From Denitrobacterium sp024691475 (GTDB lineage: Bacteria > Actinomycetota > Coriobacteriia > Coriobacteriales > Eggerthellaceae), in the NCBI GenBank assembly GCA_024691475.1, contig JAILNP010000058.1, positions 1-24,428 of the forward strand: 24,428 nt of DNA, written 5' to 3'. Shown piece by piece: positions 1-7,563 of this stretch. Below the pieces are notes generated by a model. That model saw only the letters and a list, made by a program, of their open reading frames with translations, was not told the DNA's origin and did no database searches. How positions within the stretch are numbered: position 1 is the first letter of the stretch; each line of letters starts with the position of its first letter. The translations under genes and the position numbers were made by a program.

Positions 1-743
1 AGGGTTTCGGGGAAGCAGAAGTAGAGCGCATCATGCTCGTTGGCGGTGCGGATGAGCATGTCGGTGTCCGATGTTGTCAGCAGAATGTGTGGTTCAACAC
101 TGTGTTCACGGCATACCTGCATAAAGTAGCGGTGCAGGTGATTGTGCCGCCCGAAGGTGATAAACGGCTGGCCATGCAGGTCTTCGATCCTGAGTGTTTC
201 CTTTTTGGCCAGTTTGTTCGACCTTGGAATGTATACGATGAGGCCCGTCTTCTGGAGCATGTGGTAGTCGAAGCCGTCTAGATACGGTGGGGTCGAGCCA
301 ATGATGGCGATGTCGGCATCGCCATTGCGCACCAGGTCGAGCGCATTATCGGTGGTGGCTGCTTCGACGGAAAGCGTGACGTTGCGATGCGCTTTGCGGA
401 ATGTTTCGATAAAGCGTTCAGGTAGCACGAACGAAGCGCCGTGACCCATCGCCACGCTGAGCGTCTGCCGCGTTTCGCACGCTTTGGTATGGGCGTGCAT
501 GTGCTCCATGAGCTTATCGTATGCCGCTATGACTTGTTCGGCATCTTCGTAGAAATCGCGTCCCTCATCGGTGAGCACGATGTGCCCATCCCCTGTTTTA
601 AGAAGCGGGCATCCCGCTTCCTTTTCCATGTTGCGAAGTGCCTTGCTGAGCGCCTGTCGCGAGACAAACAGATCGTTTGCGGCCAGCGTATACGAACCGC
701 GTTTCGCAACAGCGAGGAAGTACTGCAGTTGCCGGATTTCCAT
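1..743 (-). CDS. LysR-family transcriptional regulator (C-terminus cut by window edge)
   Basis: This is read from the reverse strand, where the frame is open from an ATG at 743-741 to base 1. The N-terminus (MEIRQLQYFLAVAKRGSYTLAA, then SRQALSKALRNMEKEAG) is a classic LysR winged helix-turn-helix over residues 1-60. It is followed by the start of a periplasmic-binding-protein-like effector domain (LSVAMGHGASFVLPERF, then NGDADIAIIGS). A purine-rich GGAGAGGGG lies just before the ATG. About 247 codons are present of the roughly 300 usual for the family, so only the end is missing. It diverges from the flavoprotein gene at 958, the usual geometry for a LysR regulator and its target. The ligand is unknown; control of the flavoprotein is inferred from position. 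Confidence 0.93.
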   Translation of the reverse strand, partial: MEIRQLQYFLAVAKRGSYTLAANDLFVSRQALSKALRNMEKEAGCPLLKTGDGHIVLTDEGRDFYEDAEQVIAAYDKLMEHMHAHTKACETRQTLSVAMGHGASFVLPERFIETFRKAHRNVTLSVEAATTDNALDLVRNGDADIAIIGSTPPYLDGFDYHMLQKTGLIVYIPRSNKLAKKETLRIEDLHGQPFITFGRHNHLHRYFMQVCREHSVEPHILLTTSDTDMLIRTANEHDALYFCFPET

Positions 744-794
744 AGCCCCTCTCCTTATGGTTGATCCGCCAGCCATGATACCGCTGCAAAGTCT

Positions 795-800
795 CTTATA
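795..800 (-). promoter_or_regulatory. Candidate -10 box of the LysR gene
   Basis: On the minus strand the sequence TGGTATAAG places an extended -10 (TGn plus TATAAG) about 50 bases before the LysR ATG. No convincing -35 is seen. This is a pattern match only. Confidence 0.35.
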
Positions 801-832
801 CCACTTTTGGCTTCCGCTGCGCGAGCTATTCC

Positions 833-848
833 GTTGCAAGAAAGCAAC
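833..848. promoter_or_regulatory. Candidate LysR operator
   Basis: GTTGC, six bases, then GCAAC form an interrupted palindrome that also contains the T-N11-A pattern of LysR-type sites. It lies between the divergent LysR and flavoprotein genes, about 45 bases upstream of a possible -10 (TATACT) of the flavoprotein gene. This position suits an activator. Binding is inferred. Confidence 0.4.
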
Positions 849-880
849 TCTTAACTGCGTGCGGCGCTGTTTTCCGAACA

Positions 881-886
881 TATACT
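881..886 (+). promoter_or_regulatory. Candidate -10 box (TATACT) of the first flavoprotein gene
   Basis: TATACT lies about 70 bases before the ATG at 958. No -35 consensus is seen at the expected distance, as is common for promoters that need an activator. Weak evidence. Confidence 0.3.
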
Positions 887-957
887 CGAAGTGCCTGTTG
901 AGGGACGGGCAAGAGGGATGGGGCGCGGGGCGCCCTAGGGATAAGAGAGGAATACCT

Positions 958-2706
958 ATGGGAGATCAGAAGGACTTTTCGCGTCGTGCGTTCTTGAAGC
1001 TTGGCGCACTGGGAACGATTGGCACGGCTGGTGCCGCTGCTGGCCTTGCGGGATGCGGTTCCGCAAAGGGCTCATCGAAGGGCACTGCGCAAGCCGCCAG
1101 TGCCACGGTTGCGAGCGACGAAGCGATTATTTCGCTTGCCAACAAGATGCCGAAGTGGTCGTTCATGGTACCGCCCGAGCCCATTTCTGACGACAAGATC
1201 ACTGATGTCATTGAGGACGACATTATCGTGGTTGGCTCCGGCATGTCTGGATTGACATGCGCAACGAGCGCTGCGGAAAAGGGAGCTCACGTAACGCTGT
1301 TTTCTGCTTCCAGCCAGCCTATCTCGCGCGGCGGTTCGAATTATGCCCGCAATTCCAGGGTGATGGAGGCCCATGGCATCGAGCCGTTCGACCCCGTTAA
1401 TTTCTACTACCACGAGATGCGCGCCGCTTCCTATACGATCGATCAGAGTAAATGGATGCGCGGATACGAAAAGTCCGAAGAGGCCATGAACTGGATGATC
1501 GACATTGCCAATGAAAGCGGCTTGCAGGTCATCTTGGAACGCGACAATTCGTTCGATGGCGGCCCGTATTACGCGCATGCGTTTTCCACGGAAGGTGACT
1601 CGCAAATGGTGTCCACGGGCCAGCAGGGCGCGGTGGAAGCGCTCGAGAAGAAGGCGCTGAGCTTGGGCGTGCAGATCATCTACGATACGAAAGCCGAACA
1701 GCTCATTCGCGAGGACAACAACACAGGTCGCGTGACTGGCGTAATTGCAAGCAAGATGAGTGACGGTAGCTACGTGAAGTTCGTAGCCAAGAAGGCTGTA
1801 GTGCTGGCTACGGGTGACTTCTCCAACAATAAGGAGATGCTCGCCGCGTACTGTCCGCAAGTTCTACCCCTGGTTGGCTTCGAGCAGGGCAAGATCGATT
1901 ACAACACGAGCTTTAACCTTACCGGCATCTATGGCGGCGACGGCCAGAAGATGGGTCTGTGGATTGGCGCGGCGTGGCAGCATGTGTACCCGAACGCTCC
2001 CGTTATGCAGGGTGCATGGGGTGGCGGCCATGAGCCGTGCAGCTTCCATATGGGCTTGAACGTGAATGCGAACACCGAGCGTTACCAGCGTGAGGATATT
2101 TCCTCGCCGTACAGCTCCAACCACCTTATCCAACAGCCCAATCATGTTGCTTATGGCATTTGGACTGCGAATTATCCCCAGGCCATTATCGACAAGGGCC
2201 ACAAGTGGTACACCTTCGGTATGGACTTCGACTTGCCTGCACTTACCGCCGAGCAGATGATTGCCATGTGGGACAAGGGCGCGCAGGACGGATCGTACGT
2301 GAAAGCCGACACCCTCGACGACTTGGCCAAGCAACTCGACCTCGACGCCACCAAGCTGAAGGCTGTCGTGAAGCGCTACAACGAGTTGTGCGACAAGGGC
2401 GTTGACGAGGACTTCCACAAGAACCCCGACTTCCTGGTGAAGATCGACGAGGCTGGCCCGTTCTACGCTGCCATCAACGCACCCATCTTCATGAGCGTTA
2501 TGGGTGGTTTGCGCACGAGCCCCAAGATGGAAGTGTGTGATGAGAACGACACTCCCATTCCTGGTCTGTTCAACGTAGGCTGCATGGTGGGTGACATGTA
2601 TGCGAACAATTACAACTTCGCCATTCCCGGCAATAGCTATGGCATCAATTGCCTGACGTTCGGCTATCTGCTGGGCCGCGACTTGGCTGCCGGCGAATTC
2701 GACTAG
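958..2706 (+). CDS. Tat-exported lipoprotein FAD-dependent reductase, fumarate reductase/flavocytochrome c-like family
   Basis: This 582-residue protein opens with a twin-arginine signal (SRRAFLK, residues 8-14) ending in a lipobox (LAGC, Cys33), so it should be anchored outside the membrane. An FAD-binding Rossmann motif GSGMSG is at residues 93-98, and the C-terminal FAD segment (GLFNVGCMVGDMY) is typical of FAD_binding_2 proteins. The frame is open further upstream, but ATG 958 is chosen because AGAGAGGAA precedes it and the Tat signal begins there. There is no heme or FMN domain, so an outside electron donor is needed. After the NE-like anchor (E379), the position of the fumarate-reductase acid arginine is Ser383, and the usual HTMGG is SVMGG (513-517). 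Fumarate is therefore unlikely as acceptor; the substrate is unknown. The divergent LysR gene probably controls it. Confidence 0.93.
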   Translation: MGDQKDFSRRAFLKLGALGTIGTAGAAAGLAGCGSAKGSSKGTAQAASATVASDEAIISLANKMPKWSFMVPPEPISDDKITDVIEDDIIVVGSGMSGLTCATSAAEKGAHVTLFSASSQPISRGGSNYARNSRVMEAHGIEPFDPVNFYYHEMRAASYTIDQSKWMRGYEKSEEAMNWMIDIANESGLQVILERDNSFDGGPYYAHAFSTEGDSQMVSTGQQGAVEALEKKALSLGVQIIYDTKAEQLIREDNNTGRVTGVIASKMSDGSYVKFVAKKAVVLATGDFSNNKEMLAAYCPQVLPLVGFEQGKIDYNTSFNLTGIYGGDGQKMGLWIGAAWQHVYPNAPVMQGAWGGGHEPCSFHMGLNVNANTERYQREDISSPYSSNHLIQQPNHVAYGIWTANYPQAIIDKGHKWYTFGMDFDLPALTAEQMIAMWDKGAQDGSYVKADTLDDLAKQLDLDATKLKAVVKRYNELCDKGVDEDFHKNPDFLVKIDEAGPFYAAINAPIFMSVMGGLRTSPKMEVCDENDTPIPGLFNVGCMVGDMYANNYNFAIPGNSYGINCLTFGYLLGRDLAAGEFD

Positions 2707-2754
2707 GTGCACTTAATGCGAATGGGGCTCGCTTACGCCCCGTATCTCTCCTAT

Positions 2755-2796
2755 GGACCGGACGGCATTCCCTCCTAGCCGTCCGGTCCGCGTTTT
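2755..2796 (+). terminator. Rho-independent terminator of the first flavoprotein gene
   Basis: A perfect 12-bp stem (GGACCGGACGGC pairing with GCCGTCCGGTCC) with an 11-base loop is followed by GCGTTTT. It lies 49 bases after the stop codon and separates this gene from the dipeptidase gene. Confidence 0.85.
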
Positions 2797-2870
2797 GTGC
2801 GGGTTTGCAGGTCGAACTCGCGAGTGGGCCATTCTGATGGCGTAGGGTTGCGGCTCCATTGCGTCTCCGT

Positions 2871-2879
2871 TGGTACAAT
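2871..2879 (+). promoter_or_regulatory. Extended -10 promoter (TGGTACAAT) of the dipeptidase gene
   Basis: TGG plus TACAAT forms an extended -10 element 33 bases before the ATG at 2913. The nearest -35-like hexamer (TTGCGG, 2848-2853) is 20 bases away, which is too far to count. Confidence 0.5.
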
Positions 2880-2912
2880 GGGGAGATCAAAGGCGCTCGA
2901 GTCGGGAGCCTT

Positions 2913-3563
2913 ATGAAACAGCCCAACCCCATCATGGATGCCTCTCGTTTCGTTGTTCTTGCCGATTTCGTACCGGGAATCATCCAGGAAATCCGCTATC
3001 ACTCGACGTACAACTTCGTGGGTGATCGTATCGACGGCTACGAAGAGCCTTGTGCGCTGCTGACGCGCGACGCCGCCCGCGCGTTGAAGGGCGTGGCAGC
3101 TGAAATGGCGGCACGTGGTCTGCGTCTGAAGGTGTTCGACGCGTATCGTCCCGCCCGCGCGGTGAAGCATTTCGTGCTGTGGGGCATCGAAGACCTGGAC
3201 TTGCGCATGAAGCCGTTTTTCTATCCCGACCTGGAAAAGACTGACCTGTTCAATCTGGGGTACATTGCCAAGCAGTCCGCCCATAGCCGAGGCAGCACGG
3301 TCGATCTTACGTTGCTGGACATGGCAACGGGCAAAGAGCTCGACATGGGCGGCCCCTTCGACCTCTTCGATGAAGTATCTCACCCCAGCTACCGTGGCAT
3401 AACCGACGAGCAGTTCGACAATCGCATGGTCCTGCGCAATGCCATGGTGCGTAACGGGTTTGCACCCATTGATTGCGAATGGTGGCACTTCACGCTGGAA
3501 GACGAGCCGTATCCAGAAACGCACTTCGACTTTCCCGTTTCCGCACGCTATCTGGGGCGTTAA
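2913..3563 (+). CDS. D-alanyl-D-alanine dipeptidase (VanX family, M15D)
   Basis: The product is a zinc dipeptidase that hydrolyses D-Ala-D-Ala. At 216 residues it has the usual VanX size. The motif SAHSRGSTVDLTL carries zinc ligands His124 and Asp131, and EWWH carries Glu189 (catalytic base) and His192 (third ligand). DAYRP places the conserved Arg at 79, so all matched residues sit at a constant +8 offset from VanX. There is no signal peptide, so it acts in the cytoplasm. ATG 2913 is preferred because GGGAG precedes it; an in-frame upstream start lies before the -10 box and is unlikely. No vanH or vanA homologue is nearby, so a role in recycling or using D-amino-acid dipeptides is more likely than glycopeptide resistance. 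Confidence 0.92.
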   Translation: MKQPNPIMDASRFVVLADFVPGIIQEIRYHSTYNFVGDRIDGYEEPCALLTRDAARALKGVAAEMAARGLRLKVFDAYRPARAVKHFVLWGIEDLDLRMKPFFYPDLEKTDLFNLGYIAKQSAHSRGSTVDLTLLDMATGKELDMGGPFDLFDEVSHPSYRGITDEQFDNRMVLRNAMVRNGFAPIDCEWWHFTLEDEPYPETHFDFPVSARYLGR

Positions 3564-3597
3564 TTTCCCAAGGGAATGCTTGTGGCAAGCGCACTAT

Positions 3598-3629
3598 GGG
3601 GTGACGGAAGGATCGTCCCCCTGTCACCT
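3598..3629 (-). repeat. REP-like palindrome, copy 1
   Basis: In minus orientation it reads AGGTGACAGGGGGACG, then ATCCTTCCGTCACCC. The ends pair as a GGTGACRG/CYGTCACC stem. It matches the other four copies in this window and abuts copy 2 in the same orientation. Confidence 0.8.
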
Positions 3630-3662
3630 GGGGTGACAACAGAACCGTCCCTCTGTCACCCG
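3630..3662 (-). repeat. REP-like palindrome, copy 2
   Basis: In minus orientation it reads GGGTGACAGAGGGACGG, then TTCTGTTGTCACCCC. It directly follows copy 1 as a tandem pair between the dipeptidase gene and the end of the NapH-like gene. Confidence 0.85.
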
Positions 3663-3667
3663 AGGCG

Positions 3668-3708
3668 AAAAGGCTGGGCGCCCGTGGAGGGAGGGACAAC
3701 GGGCGCCC
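3668..3708 (-). terminator. Terminator of the molybdoenzyme operon
   Basis: A perfect 10-bp stem (GGGCGCCCGT with ACGGGCGCCC, 13-base loop) lies just past the stop codon of the NapH-like gene. On the minus strand it is followed four bases later by TTTT. Confidence 0.65.
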
Positions 3709-3721
3709 CGGAAAGTTCGCG

Positions 3722-4675
3722 TTAGGATGGCATCTCCGTCGTGGGGGATGCCGGGTTTTCGTTGCTCGCTCGTTTGGCGGGCAGGAATGGCAGCGTGATG
3801 GCGCTCGCAGGGCACGCGTCAGCGCAGCTGCGGCATTTGATGCATTCGGTCATCGGTCGCTCGCCCATATCGGAGAAGGGATCGATGTGCTCCGGGCAGG
3901 CAGAAGCGCAGGCCTTGCATGCCTCGCCCTTCGTGTCGCGCAGGCACGCATCGTGGTTCACCGTGGGCCTGAACGTGCGGTTCGTGGAGCCGATGAGCGA
4001 AAACAGCGCGCCCAGCGGGCAGAACCTGCCACACCATTTGCCCAGCACGACCACCTCCAAGATGATGATGGCGGGGAAGAGCAGCAGGCAGAACGTGACT
4101 TCGTTGTACTGCACCATGCGCCAGAACAGCACGAACGTCGCGACGCTCAGGCCCACGGGGCACACCAGGCAAAATACGGGGAAGCCGAAGATGGCCGTGG
4201 AAGCCAGGGCTCCCAGGAGCACGCCATGGCGCGAATCGAGGTTAAGCTTCTTACGCTGCGGAGCATCGTTGTTCTTCCAGCGTTCGTAGGAAAGCTTCGC
4301 CGCCGCATGGCGCTCGCTCGCTTCGTTTGCCGCGCCCTTCTTTGTGCGGAACAGTTTGCCCACGTAGGGGATGGGGCAGATCCAGCCGCAGAATCCCTTG
4401 CCTGCGACCCATACCACGGCGAGCATGGCGATAAGCGCAATCACCAGGCGCGGCACGAATGCCCACGAGCCGAAGATGGACTCGAGCGCGCCCAGCGGGC
4501 AGACGGTGGCGATGTAATCCCAGCCAAACGACGAAATGGTTCCGGTGCCGCTGTGGATGGCCAGGCCCACGCCCATGGCCACGAACGCCAGAATGGCTAC
4601 CGTGGCGCGCAGGCGCGCCGACTTTCCGCGTTGCTCGGCGCGGGGCTTTTCCTTGGCTGCGGTTTCTTTGGCCAT
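3722..4675 (-). CDS. NapH-like membrane polyferredoxin
   Basis: This 317-residue membrane protein has about four or five hydrophobic segments, paired CP-type motifs and two C-terminal 4Fe-4S sites. The membrane motifs include CGWICP (Cys96, Cys100), CLVCP (Cys169, Cys172) and CGRFCP (Cys215, Cys219). The ferredoxin clusters use Cys244, 253, 256 and 260, then Cys278, 281, 284 and 288. This is the NapH/MauN layout; NapH takes electrons from quinol and passes them to NapG. ATG 4675 is chosen because AGAGGTGA precedes it; this Shine-Dalgarno overlaps the stop of the upstream NapG-like gene, five bases away. It is the last gene of the operon. No nitrate reductase is present, so it likely serves the molybdoenzyme encoded upstream; that link is inferred. 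Confidence 0.9.
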   Translation of the reverse strand: MAKETAAKEKPRAEQRGKSARLRATVAILAFVAMGVGLAIHSGTGTISSFGWDYIATVCPLGALESIFGSWAFVPRLVIALIAMLAVVWVAGKGFCGWICPIPYVGKLFRTKKGAANEASERHAAAKLSYERWKNNDAPQRKKLNLDSRHGVLLGALASTAIFGFPVFCLVCPVGLSVATFVLFWRMVQYNEVTFCLLLFPAIIILEVVVLGKWCGRFCPLGALFSLIGSTNRTFRPTVNHDACLRDTKGEACKACASACPEHIDPFSDMGERPMTECIKCRSCADACPASAITLPFLPAKRASNENPASPTTEMPS

Positions 4676-4680
4676 GTTGC

Positions 4681-5331
4681 TCACCTCTTCCAAACTTCTA
4701 CGTTCACGCCGCGGCGGTTTGATCCGTCGTAGGCGGTGTACTTAGCCGAGGGGCATTCGTATTCGCAGGCCCCGCAGCCGTTGCACAGGTCGGCGATTAT
4801 TTCCAGGCCGCCATCGGGCGTGTCTTTGATGGCATCGTAGGTGCAGGCGTCCCGGCATTCCTTCGAGCACGAGCGGGAACCCGAGCGGAAGAGCAGGCAC
4901 TCGTCGTAGTCGAATGCCGCAATGCCCATCTTGTCGGCGTGCGGATCGAACCCTGGAACAAGTGCTCCGGTGGGGCATGACTTTACGCAGCGGAAGCCAT
5001 CTTCGCCATCGCAAAAATCGCACCAGCCCAGGCTGTATTTCATGATGGGCAGGCGGACGCTCAGCAGGCCGTTTTCCAGATGCGCCAAGCTGATGGCGTT
5101 CTGCGGGCAAGCGGAACGGCAGCGATCGCAGCGGATGCACGAGCCTATAAGCTGACTCGTTTGCCCGCCAGGCGGGAATACTAACTCGTTTTCCCCGGCG
5201 AACGCCTTCACCCCGCCGCCCACGGCGATCATAGCCGCGGCACCGGCTGCGCCCACCATGAAGGCGCGCCTACTCAGGCCCGTGCTACGGTCGTCAGGTT
5301 CTGCATTCGGGGTGATGTCCTCATTGCTCAT
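4681..5331 (-). CDS. NapG-like Tat-exported 4Fe-4S ferredoxin
   Basis: This 216-residue protein has a Tat signal (LSRRAFMVGAAG, residues 19-30) and sixteen cysteines arranged for four 4Fe-4S clusters. These are Cys65/68/71/75, Cys104/107/115/119, Cys145/155/159/163 and Cys183/186/189/193. The arrangement matches NapG, a periplasmic partner of NapH. The ATG overlaps the end of the chaperone gene by 11 bases and has AGGAG upstream, which suggests translational coupling. Together with the NapH-like protein it could form an electron route from the quinol pool to the exported molybdoenzyme in addition to the DmsC-type anchor. Confidence 0.9.
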   Translation of the reverse strand: MSNEDITPNAEPDDRSTGLSRRAFMVGAAGAAAMIAVGGGVKAFAGENELVFPPGGQTSQLIGSCIRCDRCRSACPQNAISLAHLENGLLSVRLPIMKYSLGWCDFCDGEDGFRCVKSCPTGALVPGFDPHADKMGIAAFDYDECLLFRSGSRSCSKECRDACTYDAIKDTPDGGLEIIADLCNGCGACEYECPSAKYTAYDGSNRRGVNVEVWKR

Positions 5332-6103
5332 CGCGGGGCTCCTGGCCTTCGTGCAGACTCTCGAAGTCGCCCGGAGCGGCGCTTTCCACCACGTCGATCA
5401 TTTCGAACAGCGACTGCTCGTCGAGCTCGATGAACCCCTGGGTGATTTTCAGCACGCCGCGGTAGAAGCGGGTGTGGAGCAGTAGCAGTGCCTGGTCGCG
5501 GAACATGCCGAACCATGAGGCAATCTGCGCGTCCAGGAAATCGCCCGAGGCGTTCAGGTAATGCAGGGCCAGTTCCAGACGGCCGTCCAGCAGCGCATCG
5601 CGCGTGCGGCGGCTTTCCAGTGCCATGAATTCGAATAGGAACGATAGATGGTCATCGGGCCAGTCCAGCCCGGCGCGCTTCGTGACCGCTTCCGCGCGCA
5701 TGGCGTGGACGACGTCGCGATAGCCTTCCTGCATGAGAAGTCCCGTGGCGCTCGTGAATACCGACTTGTAGGGCACGGCGGTCTTGCCCTGATACGTGGA
5801 GGTGCCAGCGAAAGCGCCCGTAAAGTCGACGGCAAGTTCCTGGCGCGTTCCCGTGTTGCGTTTACGCAGGTAGCGAGCGATGTCATTGGCGCCCTCGGCG
5901 AAGAGCTCGTTCAGCTCGGCCCAACTGGAAAGGTCCGCCTGGGCAAGGTTGTCGATTTGCTCCTGCTTGAGTGGCGCGAAGTAGAGGCTCGCCAGCAGTT
6001 CGTAGAATTCGGCGCGCGTGTCAAGCGCCGCAATCATGGCCAGCTCGTCTTGCTTGACCTGTTCGCGTTCGCGTATTGCGTCCATTTCCTCTTCGAGGAT
6101 CAT
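5321..6103 (-). CDS. TorD/DmsD-family molybdoenzyme chaperone
   Basis: This 260-residue, all-helical, soluble protein fits the TorD/DmsD family of redox-enzyme maturation proteins, slightly longer than the usual 200-230. Features include RAEFYELLASLYFAPL near the N-terminus, a central DFTGAF..TSTYQGKTAVPYKSVF segment, and WPDDHLSFLFEFMA with the acidic pocket typical of the family. Such proteins bind the Tat signal of the molybdenum subunit and hold it until cofactor is inserted. AAGGAGGAA precedes the ATG at 6103. The gene lies between the anchor and the NapG-like gene, so its client is most likely the catalytic subunit at 7563-10487. Confidence 0.88.
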   Translation of the reverse strand: MILEEEMDAIREREQVKQDELAMIAALDTRAEFYELLASLYFAPLKQEQIDNLAQADLSSWAELNELFAEGANDIARYLRKRNTGTRQELAVDFTGAFAGTSTYQGKTAVPYKSVFTSATGLLMQEGYRDVVHAMRAEAVTKRAGLDWPDDHLSFLFEFMALESRRTRDALLDGRLELALHYLNASGDFLDAQIASWFGMFRDQALLLLHTRFYRGVLKITQGFIELDEQSLFEMIDVVESAAPGDFESLHEGQEPRDEQ

Positions 6104-6159
6104 CGACGGTTCCTCCTTCTCGAAGGGGTGGGGCAGGCAGCCCGCCCCACCCCAGGTTG

Positions 6160-6978
6160 CTAAATGCCCAGCACGCTATGCGCAGCTGCGGTTGAGAACA
6201 GGTCGAAGAACCCGCTTCCGGCAAGCCACATCACTGCGCGCAGGCAGACACCGCATGCGATGGCGCATGCAAGCCCGCCGTACACCATGTTGGCGTTCGT
6301 GTTGCGCTTCCACGCGAACAGGCAGGTGAGCGCGCCGACAACGATGGTTCCGCCCCAGAACAGTACGGGGTCGAGGGCGAATTGCGTCACGAATCCGTAT
6401 ATCAGGCACAGCACCGGCGCCGCTACGGCGCATGCGATAGTCACCGTGTCGAACTTCTTCAGCTCCTCACCGTCCACGCCGGAAAGAGAGGCGATCGCCA
6501 GGAACGTGAACGCGCCCATGGGCAGGTCGGTGCCCAGGTAGGCCAGCGGGAGCGCGATGGTGTTCCATGCTGGCTGGGCCTGCATTACGTAGCCGTTGCC
6601 GGTAACGAAGCCCAACAGCAGGCCGACCACGATGCCGCATACTCCCAGCGCCTTGGAAGCGCCGCCGAAGTTGCCACCGCGGATGGCGATCAGGTAGATA
6701 AGCGCCACGATAACGGCCAGGCCGAGCGCGATGATTTCCACCGAAATGCCCGAGAACGAGAACAGGTTCTGCGCGGCTGCCATGATGTTTGCGGGTTGAC
6801 CCAGGTGGGCAACGGAGCATAGGCCGCCCACGATCATGAGGGCGATGGCCGCGATGGTAGCCTTGAAGCGCGCTTTTTCAGCGGCGCCCAGAAGCTCGGA
6901 AATACCCACGAAGGCGAACGTGGCGCCCCCGCAGCCCGCGATGAGGCTGAACAAGAGCAGAGGCCATTGGATTTCCAT
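6160..6978 (-). CDS. dmsC: DmsC-type membrane anchor subunit
   Basis: This is a 272-residue integral membrane protein with about eight hydrophobic helices. The N-terminus (MEIQWPLLLFSLIAGCGGATFAF) is characteristic of DmsC, the quinol-oxidising anchor of DMSO-reductase-type complexes. The TAG stop of the Fe-S subunit and this ATG are directly adjacent (TAGATG), so the genes are translationally coupled. The role is to oxidise menaquinol and pass electrons to the Fe-S subunit. The gene symbol reflects family only. Confidence 0.9.
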   Translation of the reverse strand: MEIQWPLLLFSLIAGCGGATFAFVGISELLGAAEKARFKATIAAIALMIVGGLCSVAHLGQPANIMAAAQNLFSFSGISVEIIALGLAVIVALIYLIAIRGGNFGGASKALGVCGIVVGLLLGFVTGNGYVMQAQPAWNTIALPLAYLGTDLPMGAFTFLAIASLSGVDGEELKKFDTVTIACAVAAPVLCLIYGFVTQFALDPVLFWGGTIVVGALTCLFAWKRNTNANMVYGGLACAIACGVCLRAVMWLAGSGFFDLFSTAAAHSVLGI

Positions 6979-7563
6979 CTAGATCAGCTCCTTCCAGCTA
7001 GCCGTTTTCGAACTGAGAATGTACACCGAGCTGGGTCCTGAATCCTTCGGGTCGGGCAGGCGGTGGCAGTTGGCGGCACCTGCTGCTGCCACGGCTTTTG
7101 CCGCGTCGCTGGAGGGGTCGTCCAGGTCACCGTAGATGCGCGCGCCCGTGCAGCAGTTGTGCACGCATGCGGGCTCGAGGCCCTCGGCCGTGCGGTGGCT
7201 GCAGAGGGTGCACTTTTCCACCACGTGCTCTGTTTCGTTGTAGCTGCGTACGCCATAGGGGCAGGCCATCATGCAGTAACGGCAGCCGATGCACTTCGAC
7301 TTGTCGATGAGCACGATGCCTGTGTCGGGGTCGCGATAGCTGGCGCCGGTGGGGCAGACCTTCACGCATTGCGGGTTTTCGCACTGCTGGCACTGCACGG
7401 GCAGCCAGTACATTTCGATGTCGGGATGCGTTCCCGTGGGGCCAACGGCCACGACGCGGTTCCAGTAGCTGCCGAGGCCGATTCCGTTCTCGAACTTGCA
7501 TGCGGCGATGCAAGAATCGCAGCCGCTGCAGCGGTCGAGGTCTAAGACAAGACAATTCCTCAT
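6979..7563 (-). CDS. dmsB: DmsB-type four-cluster Fe-S electron transfer subunit
   Basis: At 194 residues the size is normal for DmsB. Four cysteine groups bind 4Fe-4S clusters: Cys12/15/18/22, Cys58/61/66/70, Cys91/94/97/101 and Cys118/121/133/137. The start is the ATG at 7561-7563, which overlaps the TAA stop of the catalytic gene (TAATG); the frame is open further upstream, but that stretch lies inside the catalytic gene. There is no signal peptide of its own, so it would be exported together with the Tat-signalled catalytic subunit, as known for DmsB. It connects the anchor with the molybdopterin subunit. Confidence 0.93.
   Translation of the reverse strand: MRNCLVLDLDRCSGCDSCIAACKFENGIGLGSYWNRVVAVGPTGTHPDIEMYWLPVQCQQCENPQCVKVCPTGASYRDPDTGIVLIDKSKCIGCRYCMMACPYGVRSYNETEHVVEKCTLCSHRTAEGLEPACVHNCCTGARIYGDLDDPSSDAAKAVAAAGAANCHRLPDPKDSGPSSVYILSSKTASWKELI

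Noticed and set aside
571..957. N-terminal extension of flavoprotein 1 by 129 codons
   Set aside because: It would overlap the LysR gene and bury the Tat signal inside the protein; ATG 958 has a ribosome site.
1072..2712. Long minus-strand open frames opposite flavoprotein 1
   Set aside because: They are antisense shadows of a clearly coding GC-rich gene and show no family motif or ribosome site.
3598..3662. CRISPR array from the tandem repeats
   Set aside because: There are only two adjacent palindromic units, no spacers, and further copies lie scattered in other gaps; they are REP-like.
3887..4732. 281-codon plus-strand frame opposite the NapH- and NapG-like genes
   Set aside because: Its composition is low-complexity and it contains no domain; the minus strand carries the cysteine motifs.
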